Assembly (NCBI GenBank): GCA_030248195.1
Contig: JASAND010030329.1
Coordinates: forward strand, 1 to 64,000
DNA: 64,000 bases
Reading direction: 5' to 3'
From: Trissonchulus latispiculum
Lineage: Eukaryota > Nematoda > Enoplea > Enoplida > Ironidae
Below the pieces are notes generated by a model. That model was not told the DNA's origin. It ran no database searches and saw nothing but the letters and a program-made list of their open reading frames with translations. A program made the position numbers and the translations under genes. Below, one piece after another: positions 11,434-20,081 of this stretch (positions are counted from its first letter, which is position 1; each line of letters opens with the position of its first letter).

Positions 11434-13260
11434 TCATAGGGGTCGCGGCAGCGACCCCTATAATATGTGTGAAAAGTGGCTGGAGACAGTGTAAAATAAG
11501 CTGCGCAGAAGCTGCGCAAAATCCTGCGCAGATTTCATGCGCAAATTGTAGAGCACATCGAGTTTAGTATGTATGTGAAGTTTCAGCCCTGTATCACTTA
11601 CCGTTAAAAAGTTGCGCCCCGGACCGGTTATGGCGGCGATGTTTTTTTTCCGGTTTCTCCTATTTGATGGTTGTATTGTACATAATGTTCGCCGCTTTCA
11701 CGTGATCTGCAGCGGTGGGCCAACCTAAAGGGCTATGGGGTCTAGTAGTACCCTCTAAAGAATTTAAGAATCACAACTTTTTTTTGCGCCGCAGCTGCGC
11801 CACAGCGCCGCAGTGGCGCCGCAAAGTCGGCTCATAGCGAAAAGTGACCATTTTTGTGGTCGTCGCTCAGGTCGAACGTTACGAGCTGGAGCTGATTTCT
11901 TTTTATATTCAGAAATTACATATATTGAACTAACTAACGGTCCAGGTTGCGTTTCTCTATCACTTCCCTAGCGACCACATTGGCCCGTCAAAGATGACGA
12001 AAATTCGAAAAATGAAAAATCGAAATTTCTCGCTATCTATTTAACTTTGAACGCTCAAATCTTCCATACAATGGTTTTCTGGCACGGAGAATCGATTCCC
12101 GCAGTCAGTTTTACCGTCAGACCCACCCATCTTGCTGGGCTGGTTCCACTTTGCCGTCGGGAGGGTCAAGTCGGAAACCGCTTCCTGGACGTCCATAGTA
12201 GGCTTTACCTGGCCACTCAAAACTTTGTCTATAGGGGTTTTCTGGTGCGCCCAGCTCATTCCCGGTGTCCTTTTTGCCGTAGGACTCATCCATCTTGCTG
12301 TGCTGGTTCCACTTTGCCGTCTGGAGGGTCAAGTCGGAAACCGCTTCCTGGAGGTCCATAGTAGGCTCTACCTGGCCTCTCAAAACTTTGTCTATATGGG
12401 TTTTCTGGTGTGCCCAGCTCATTCCCGGTATCCGTTTTGCCGTCCGACGTACCTATTTTGCTGGGCTGGTTCCACTTTGCCGTTTGAAGGGTCAGTCGGG
12501 TGGGGGTCAAGTGGTCGAAAATAAAATCTTTCAAAAGTGGTCAAATTTGGTACCAAATGAAAGCCCTAAGCGAGCTGAGCAACTTTTGTCATAGAACTGC
12601 ATGCTCAAAGTTGCTGTAGAGTGCTGTGGTGGGGTGGGGTGGAGACTTAGGCGATTTTCGGTCAAAAATGAAAGTTTTCAAAAGTGGTCAAATTTGGTAC
12701 CAAATGAAAGCCCTAAGCGAGCTGAGCAACTTCTGTCATAGAACTGCATGCCAAAGTGGTGAGGGCTGTGGTGGGGTGGGGTGGGGACTTAGGCGATTTT
12801 CGGTCAAAAATGAAATTCAAAAGTGGTCAAATTTGGTACCAAAGAAGCCCTAAAGAGCAACTTTTGTCATAGAACTGCGTACCCAAAGTGGCTGTAGAGT
12901 GCTGTGGTGGGGTGGGGTGGGGACTTAGGCGATTTTGGGTAAAAAGTAAAATTTTTCAAAAGTAATCAATTTTGGTATCAAATGAAAGCCCAAAGTGAGC
13001 TGAGCAACTTTTGTCATAGAACTGCGTACCCAAAGTGGCTGTTGAGTGCTGTGGTGGGGTGGGGTGTGGACTTAGGCGATTTTCGGTCAAAAATGAAAGT
13101 TTTCAAAAGTGGTAAAGTTTGGTACCAAATGAAAGCCCTAAGTGAGCTGAGCAACTTTTGCGGTGTCGGATTTATGCCTTTCTCAACCGGAATATAAAGG
13201 ATAGACATAGGCCCAACACACATATTATCCCCTTTTGTGCGGAGCATTTTTGTTACTTGT
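11434..13260 (+). mobile_element. Hairpin-ended tandem-repeat element, copy B2
   Basis: This is the best full-length example of the family. It starts A|TCATAGGGGTCGC with the palindrome to about 11466, then unique sequence including direct GCTGCGCAGAAGCTGCGCA repeats, a 162-bp tandem pair (about 12065-12495), a 147-bp array of about five units (12490-13165), and the end GGAGCATTTTTGTTACTTG|T. It is matched in inverse orientation by copy B3 (50364-52607). No gene is present. Confidence 0.8.
12490..13165 (+). repeat. 147-bp tandem array, about five units
   Basis: The same unit as at 2028-2545, with AAAAGTGGTCAAATTTGG-type phrases near 12534, 12681, 12823, 12959 and 13106. The third unit has internal deletions. 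Confidence 0.88.
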
Positions 13261-13377
13261 ATACATATCCGGAATATTTTTGGTCTTCTACTCGAACTAA
13301 CATGTGTATAGTTTAACACAGCTGTATGAAAAAGTGCCGATTAATTAGTCATAGTTATATATAATATACCTATATAT

Positions 13378-13752
13378 TAGAGATGCACCGGGGCCGCCGC
13401 TACCGGGGCCGGGGCCGGGACCTCATCGTGGCCCCGGCCGGGGCCGGGGCCACCTTGGCCCCGGTACCGGGGCCTGGAAATTGGGGGTCCAAATCGAAAA
13501 TTTTGAAACATTTTCTGGAAAATATAAATTTTGCAATAATGTTTGATATGCAAACGTTACTATCCTTGTTTTCATTAATATCGGCGCAAAAACAAACGAT
13601 TTTTAACACTTTTTGACTTTCGAAAATTCAAAATTTTGGTCAAAAAATGTAGAAAATTCACAAAATTTTGCTAGTTTTTGGCCCCGGTCGGTACCGGGGC
13701 CTGACCACCGGGGCCGGGGCCGGAGCCGGGGCCTGGCCCCGGTGCATCCCTA
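13378..13752. mobile_element. hAT-type MITE with CCGGGGCC-rich ends
   Basis: The termini are TAGAGATGCACCGGGGCC and its inverse ending GGTGCATCCCTA, flanked by the 8-bp duplication CTATATAT (13370-13377 and 13753-13760). Eight-base duplications and a GATGCACCG terminus are hAT hallmarks. The GC-rich arms enclose an AT-rich, non-coding centre. A second member is at 56510-56730. Confidence 0.88.
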
Positions 13753-14408
13753 CTATATATATATACGAACGAATACATTGGAGAAATTATTTATCAATCA
13801 CTGTTTTGCAAGCTTTAGCCCTCAGTGTTTATGTTGATTTAATTCTTTTGCCGGTTTTCACGACATTTGGTAGTTTTCAGCTTTCCAGAGCAGAAAGCAG
13901 ATAAGCGACCCTTATTTGTAATAATATGTGTAATAATTATACAGTACCCTGCACGAGAAGGGCAACATTTGACGAAATCGCGAAGTTGGCGATACGTCGT
14001 GTGCGAATTGCAATATTTTTGAACATGGCGAAGTGCAGGGTGCACTGTACGTATATATTGCTTGCTTTTGTTAATATTTTGAATTCAGGTATATACGTAT
14101 GTGCATACGTATATTCACCTGTATTCACCTGTCCCCGCGGATGCGGGGGGCCATTGCCATACGTATATACTGAAAGTTAAATGCGGTTATTCTTTCGTAT
14201 ACGCACACCTGGGTCTGCAATTCGTAAAACTTCACCGATTGAGCTCAAATTGGGTATGGGTGCATTTGAACACATTCCTGAATGATCTATCTGTTTCAAA
14301 AATTAAAGGTTTAAAAAATTTACTTAAATTTTAGAAGGACCAAGGGGAACCAAAAATGTTTTGCTAATTTGCTCCAAGGTTGTCCGTATATATCGTATGT
14401 TTATGTAT

Positions 14409-14578
14409 ATAAGAGGAGTTTTCAGGGTCGTTGAACACGAATCTGAAAACAGTTTTTTATCCAGCTTTTCGTTAGCTAGAAGTAAGCTTGTTTTTAGATT
14501 GTACACTGAACTAGCGAAAAGCTGGATCGAAAAACGGTTTTAGATTCGTGTTGTTCAGCGACCCTGAAAGCTCCTCTT
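14409..14578. mobile_element. Foldback MITE with about 62-bp arms
   Basis: AAGAGGAGTTTTCAGGGTCG at the left is inverted as CGACCCTGAAAGCTCCTCTT at the right, and most of the 170 bp folds into one hairpin. Because it lies in the duplicated segment, a second copy is at about 23450-23621. Confidence 0.8.
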
Positions 14579-14920
14579 AAGCTCAATCGGTTACGTTTTG
14601 CGAATTTTAGACCCAGGTATTCGTATATCACCGTTAATTATTAAAAACGCCAACCTAATAGTTGATTATAATAGTTTTCTATAAATCCGGTTTGAAGTAA
14701 TTGCCTATTGGATTTTGTGTCTTTCGCTACTGTTGTATGAGTCTACACGTCATGTTCTTGTTGTATCTGAAGATAAAGAGATTGTTTAAAAGAGTTTAAA
14801 AATATATTGTCTTGTTGAGTTTTGTGCCAAGAGTTATGTTAAGATCATATATAGTACATGATCTGTTGTTCCAATAACTTCTACCTACATGGAACACAAT
14901 AGTTCTGCCACTTGTTTTAG

Positions 14921-15380
14921 CATGGAAAAGCATGCGCACCATGCCTTGGAAGTCATGAATGCCCTCAGACGACACCGGGAGCTTTGTGACATCACAATTC
15001 GAGTTGGTTCTCGATCCCTGCACGCCCATAAACTTGTCCTGTCCGCGTGTAGTCCCTATTTCCGTGCAATGTTTACCTCTGAAATGGCTGAAAGTAGACA
15101 GTCCGAAGTGAACCTGCGTGACATCGACGAGACAGCTGTGGAAACGCTGGTTGACTATTGCTACACGTGTCAAATTACCATTGATGAAAGTACAGTACAA
15201 ACGATTCTACCGGCAGCCTGTTTGCTGCAGTTGCAGGATATTCAGGATATCTGCTGTGATTTCCTGAAGAAGCAGTTGGATCCATCCAACTGTTTGGGTA
15301 TTCGTGCCTTTGCAGATACTCATGCATGTAGAGATCTGCTCCGTATAGCGGATAAATTTACTCAGCGGAATTTTCAAGAG
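14921..15380 (+). CDS. KLHL20: KLHL20-like exon 2, BTB domain and start of BACK
   Basis: This 460-base exon encodes the CUL3-binding BTB fold ([60 protein letters not shown]) and then the 3-box/BACK start ([40 protein letters not shown]). The acceptor CTTGTTTTAG is preceded by a pyrimidine stretch. The donor is GAG|GTAGGC in phase 0. The ATG at 14889 lies upstream of that acceptor and is intronic in this model. An identical-protein copy sits inverted at 17464-17923. Confidence 0.9.
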
Positions 15381-15448
15381 GTAGGCTTCGAAGAAATTTT
15401 GTCGTGCGTACTGTGTTACATTTATATACGTAAATTTTGCCACATGTA

Positions 15449-16578
15449 TAGTCAGGGCGGGGAAAAAACACATATACGGAACTAAGGCTGTAACTTTTTT
15501 GTCTTAAGGCTGAGAGAGCTTGCGTTTGTACCATGGTGTATATCGCTCCTAGTTCTATCGATTCATGTATAGAAATCCGCCTGATCCCTTGTTCATCAGT
15601 AGCAATAATCGATTTTGTCTGTGTTTTTTCTCCCCGCAATTTGGGGAAAAAACACACCGGCGGGGAAAAAACACGGTGCTAAAAATGATCCTGGGTGTTC
15701 CGCGGGACACTATTTGTTACATATTAAAGGTTGTTTGTACATTTTTGGCCATGCTAAATAACATAGTGCACTTTGTTTCCAGTAGAAAGCTGCTTATCGG
15801 ACATAGTCAGATGCATTTTATGTCAAGGCACCTGAACCCATGAAATGATCGCAAATCGCAGCAAAAGCGGCACCAGACAACTATAAATATACCAAAACAC
15901 TTGCAAATGTCATTGTTTATCATTATTTAAGTTAGTTTTGGCGTTAAATTGCAATTTCATTAAGTTTTTTAAGATTTTTAAAAATTTGCCTTGTAAACAT
16001 ATGATACCTGGCACAATGATGCAGCAAATTTTAATCCTTAATTTATGAGCTATTAGAGGCTCTAAGTGCATATTTTTTGAACCACAATTACAAAACAAGA
16101 CCCGCTTTATCGTTTAAGAGCATCAGAATTGCTCAGAACTACATATTGGACTATTTGTGAAAATTGGGTGCTGTGTTTTTTTCCCCGCTGAGGGGTCAAA
16201 ATGGGCGGGGAGAAAAAACACACCCAGTACTCAGCCGAATAAAAGGCAGGAGGCTGCCGTCTATGCCAAACGCTAGAGGGGGTCCACATATACCCCAATG
16301 CCAATGACTAGCTAAGTTTTCCTTGTAGGTGTCTAGAAATAAGCTTAGCAAAATTTAAAATTTCTTAGGTTCCAGAGGTGTTTTCAGGGGTCAACTTTGG
16401 AACACTGTCAGAATAGACCGCTTTGGCCGATACCACCCATATGGGTATGGTTTTACTGTAAAAAGATAGCGCTTTTATTTGCACTATACTAGGTCTCTAT
16501 ATCTGCTACCATGAGTTCTCTGGGTGGGTGTGTTTTTTCTCCCCATCTTTTCGGGTGTGTTTTTCCCCGCCCTGACTA
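15449..16578. mobile_element. TIR element, GGGGAAAAAACAC type (G2)
   Basis: TAGTCAGGGCGGGGAAAAAA is inverted as TTTTTCCCCGCCCTGACTA at the right, in TA-rich flanks within KLHL20-like intron 2. As in element G1, the terminal core is repeated internally in both orientations (about 15640-15675, 16170-16220 and 16528-16560). No transposase is encoded. A decayed relative lies at about 56275-56765. Confidence 0.8.
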
Positions 16579-16793
16579 TATTTCCAGCTAAGGGTAAAGC
16601 TAAAGACAACTCACCGGAGAATTCTCCTACACTTGTCAAAGTCCCCAGTGTTAGTGCTCATCCCGAATGTCGGATAGCGGTTATATACTAATTCAGCTAA
16701 CATCAACGATCATACAAAGGAACACACATAGGTAATAGAGCTGATACGCGACTTTCTATTTTTGTCTCTATCGTAAGCTGTTTCTATTTTTAG

Positions 16794-16952
16794 GTAATGG
16801 AAAGTGAGGAATTTTTGCCGCTTCCAGTTAATCAGCTGATTGACATAATATCCAGCGATGAGCTCAATGTCCGGTCAGAAGAGCAGGTCTTCAAAGCAGT
16901 CATGATCTGGGTTAGACATAATATCCAAGATCGCCGTCACCTTCTTCCGCAG
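16794..16952 (+). CDS. KLHL20: KLHL20-like exon 3, BACK domain
   Basis: Fifty-three codons in phase 0 between TTTTAG and GTATCG. The product starts [20 protein letters not shown] and continues through [18 protein letters not shown] to LLPQ. It is nearly collinear with the BACK segment of KLHL20 proteins. The intron before it carries element G2. Confidence 0.92.
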
Positions 16953-17263
16953 GTATCGTAACATTTGCTTAGTTTTTACTGTTTCAACGGATTAACGATC
17001 AGCTAGCTGTCTCCACGGCACGCTGACTATCTTATGCCTCGCTTGGATTTGTGTATTTCTGATATGCCTTGCATGCTTAGAGGTCTTTTTATTATTGAGT
17101 AATTGTCGTGCTTCATTTTTGATTTCTGTGATTGTTTTTTTGGCCTGCATGGAACTGAATAAATTTATTTACATACGTACTCTACAGTATTCGAAAATTT
17201 GGAATTTTAACTAGTAGGGCAGTATTCATAGCTGTCTTTTGTATTTTGATATATCTTTTCCAG

Positions 17264-17419
17264 GTTCTTCAACATGTCCGTCTACCGCTGTGCAATCCTA
17301 AGTTTCTTGTGGAAAGGACTTTTCCGCCTCTGTCCCTTGGCCATGATTTTGCTAGCCCTTGTACCGAGCCTCCAATTTTTGAGGGGTCCCGTACCCCCTC
17401 TATACACCCCCCTTGTTAA
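17264..17419 (+). CDS. KLHL20: KLHL20-like exon 4, truncated with novel tail
   Basis: After the acceptor CTTTTCCAG the frame encodes [16 protein letters not shown], which matches the family. From 17312 the sequence no longer resembles KLHL20. It stays open for 35 codons to a TAA at 17417-17419, ten bases before the inverted duplication begins. Read this way the gene would yield a BTB-BACK protein of about 392 residues without a propeller. The break point is therefore close to 17312. Confidence 0.75.
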   Translation, partial: VLQHVRLPLCNPKFLVERTFPPLSLGHDFASPCTEPPIFEGSRTPSIHPPC

Positions 17420-17463
17420 AGTGTGATGTACAGTACGTATGACAAAATTTCTTCGAAGCCTAC

Positions 17464-17923
17464 CTCCTGAAAATTCCGCTGAGTAAATTTATCCGCTATA
17501 CGGAGCAGATCTCTACATGCATGAGTATCTGCAAAGGCACGAATACCCAAACAGTTGGATGGATCCAACTGCTTCTTCAGGAAATCACAGCAGATATCCT
17601 GAATATCCTGCAACTGCAACAAACAGGCGGCCGGTAGAATCGTTTGTACTGTACTTTCATCAATGGTAATCTGACAAGTGTAGCAATAGTCAACCAGCGT
17701 TTCCACAGCTGTCTCGTCGATGTCACGCAGGTTCACTTCGGACTGTCTACTTTCAGCCATTTCAGAGGTAAACATTGCACGGAAATAGGGACTACAAGCG
17801 GACAGGACAAGTTTATGGGCGTGCAGGGATCGAGAACCAACTCGAATTGTGATGTCGCAAAGCTCCCGGTGTCGTCTGAGGGCATTCATGACTTCCAAGG
17901 CATGGTGCGCATGCTTTTCCATG
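17464..17923 (-). pseudogene. Inverted copy of the KLHL20-like BTB exon
   Basis: This is a 460-base copy of exon 2 with acceptor (CTTGTTTTAG), donor (GAG|GTAGGC) and full reading frame intact; differences from 14921-15380 are few and mostly silent. On this strand it lacks the rest of the gene. Upstream, the inserted transposon end supplies an ATG at 18024 in frame with it ([15 protein letters not shown]...), giving an open frame of 202 codons. It is probably a non-functional duplicate, but it could be expressed as antisense or as a fusion. Confidence 0.85.
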
Positions 17924-17958
17924 CTAAAACAAGTGGCAGAACTATTGTGTTCCATGTA

Positions 17959-18100
17959 CAGTACAGATCGAAAACATCTACCTATTTGCGCGCGTGCGCG
18001 TGCACTGTCTTTGCGCGCGTGCACTGTCTGAAGACACTGTTTCTACCGTAATCCTGCATACCTGATTGTGCTTAAAGCAAAGGCTGTCTGTTTAACTTAA
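17959..18100 (+). repeat. Left terminal inverted repeat of Tc1-type element
   Basis: About 140 bases match the right end in inverse orientation with only scattered differences. Two copies of TTTGCGCGCGTGC, each followed by CACTGTCT within a few bases, form a subterminal direct repeat. This is a plausible pair of transposase-binding sites. Confidence 0.85.
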
Positions 18101-18493
18101 TGCTTGGATGCTTCTTGCTGGCAACTTCAGCACATTTTTGGTTTTTTGAGAATGATTCAGCATAAGCTTAAGCTAAAGGCAGTGTTGTCAACTGTACACA
18201 AATTTTAGTTACCGCTTTCATTTAATCTTTACTTTAAGTTTTTATTGATGCCATGGTCCAATTCCAGCTGTTAAGGATTTTTTGTGGTTTTAGCTTATTC
18301 TATGTTTAACTTTATTTTATTAATTTAAATTGAATCAATATTAACTTATTTTATTTGATTGAAGTTTAATTCAGACCTAATTACTGACGTCTGATAAGAA
18401 GGTATTAGTTAATGCATTTGTACGGTTTTATATACAGTTTAGTCCAGATAAAAATAAAATTGACAACAAGTAGGCATATCTAAAGCAGTTAGT

Positions 18494-19982
18494 TTAATAC
18501 ATAGTAGGGCCTCCGTTATTGTCAATAACCTTAGGAGCCACAGTAAAAATATGTTTAATGTAACGGCGACAAAGGGCAACCGACACATTTTCTTTCCAAA
18601 ACCGGCAAATGCCATTCTGCAATTCACTTAAATTGCTGGGTTTGATTTCTGTTCTCAAAAATTCCTTTAGTTGGTGCCATACACACTCTATTGGGTTAAG
18701 GTCGGGGCTCTCTGAGGGCCAGGAAATCGGGACAATGCCAAGTTGTCGTAAATGAGCAGTGGTTAGGCGACTCGTATGTTTTGGATCATTGTCCATTTGC
18801 AGCTGTACAGAAGGGTTTCTCGAAACAAAGGGAACATAAAAGTTGTCTACTATTCGACAAAAAAATTCGCTATTCATCCTGATCTTTCCATCGAAAAGGC
18901 AAATTTTCGTAGCACCGTGCCACGAAATTCCAGCCCACACGTGGACTTTTACGGGATGCTTGGCTCTACTCTTCAAAATAACCAAATGGTTTGAGCCAAT
19001 TTTACGGTAACACGTTTTTCGGTGGCGTTCTAGCTGTACCGTACACTCATCCGTGAAACAAATGTTGTGTACTGGGATAGATCCGTCTAGGATAGACTTG
19101 CAAAAGTTGACCCTGGGACCTTTATTTACATGCTTCACTAACTGGCAATACTTCACTCTTGAAGAAATCCATCCCAAATTTCGGCGTAATCGCTTTAGTT
19201 TGCTTTCGGTCAGCGTTGTTCCAAACCTTACTTGGATGATTTTCTGAAACCAAATTTGCAAGTTCGGTATTAATTAATAAAACTGAAACTATATATACTG
19301 CGAAGGGACTTGAAACTGAAGCAGTTTTAGTACGCTGACTTACGTAAACTGATCCTGATACTGAAACTAATGTTGGTTAACCCGAAACTCGGACTGAAAC
19401 TAGTTTCAGAATTGCGTTAAAACTTGAAACTTTGAAAGATTTTAGCTTCAATTCTGTTAACATTGCTGCAAGGGATGCGGAATAGATGTCAAATTCTGCT
19501 TCATATTTATTGAAACTAAAACTGAAACTGAAATTATTTTACGTTTCCGACTTAAACTTAAACTGAAATTACGTCGGACCACCGACTAGATACTGAAGCT
19601 GAAACTAAAAACGGCTACTGAAACAACACTAACACAAAGGGATTCGCTACCTTAAAGTGCTTACTTGTAACTGACGGGTTGTGAGCTCATTATTTTCTCC
19701 TAGTTGCTTATCAATGTAATTAGCAATCTGCTGGGCAACAACAAGTGGCGGCCTTCCTGGCGGTTTGCGGTCAGCAATCGTTTTTCTTGCCAAATATTTG
19801 TGCCAAAAATCACGGACTGTCTTGTAAGTATAGGTATAACGTTCAGCCTTCAGCACATTCCAGATAAACACAAGAGTTTTACCAGATAATTTAAGATTAA
19901 TAATACGCTGACGGGCATACAAGGTTAAACGATTAAATCTGTTTGGAGACAAATTAACCATTTTCGAACAGCTACAAAACAA
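18494..19982 (-). CDS. DD34E Tc1/mariner-type transposase, two exons
   Basis: The protein would cut the element out and insert it at TA. Exon 1 is 19665-19982 and exon 2 is 18494-19243, joined at CAA|GTAAGC and TTTCAG|AAA in phase 0 for about 355 residues, normal for the superfamily. Exon 1 has the first helix-turn-helix (SPNRFNRLTLYARQRIINLK) and a GRPP AT-hook-like linker. The junction rebuilds the second helix-turn-helix (TTRQLQ joined to KIIQVRFGTTLTESKLKRLR). The catalytic triad is FTDE, QMDND and SPDLNPIE, with exactly 34 residues between the second D and the E. No stop or frameshift is seen, so it may be functional. It is read divergently from the accessory gene 99 bases away. Confidence 0.93.
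19244..19664 (-). other. Transposase intron with repeated TTTCAG-like motifs
   Basis: The 421-base intron has a GTAAGC donor and a GGTTTCAG acceptor. On the coding strand it contains at least five more GTTTCAG sequences (CTGAAAC on plus), plus GCTTCAG and ATTTCAG variants. It looks like a degenerate short repeat made of acceptor-like motifs. Confidence 0.75.
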
Positions 19983-20081
19983 ATTAATATTACGTTATGT
20001 TCTTATGTTTAATTTATTTGCAAATTAACTGCTCATATTTTATTTTGCTTTAGTTTATTATCATTTAATTAATTTGGTCTG
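19983..20081. promoter_or_regulatory. Shared divergent promoter region of the transposon
   Basis: Only 99 very AT-rich bases separate the first ATG of the transposase (minus) from that of the accessory gene (plus), so both are likely driven from here. No specific factor site is identified. Confidence 0.5.

Larger units (their letters stand above)
11325..14920 (+). other. KLHL20-like intron 1, filled with elements
   Basis: This 3.6-kb intron runs from GTAAGT to CTTGTTTTAG. It contains element B2 (11434-13260), a hAT-type MITE (13378-13752), the left arm of the inverted duplication (from 13978) and a foldback MITE (14409-14578). I see no other exon in it. Confidence 0.7.
13978..15414 (+). repeat. 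Left arm of 1.4-kb inverted duplication
   Basis: This segment, from intron 1 through the BTB exon and 34 bases past its donor, is repeated in inverse orientation at 17430-17958 plus 23148-23999. Identity is very high: the encoded BTB protein is the same in both. Homology starts at TCGCGAAGTTGG and stops after TACTGT. The arms are separated by 2015 bases, so a read-through transcript could fold into long double-stranded RNA. Confidence 0.9.

Noticed and set aside
14889..14920. ATG at 14889 as start of the KLHL20-like BTB exon
   Set aside because: A strong acceptor CTTGTTTTAG lies just after it, and its use joins exon 1 in phase and restores the conserved segment before BTB. An internal promoter is possible but unsupported.
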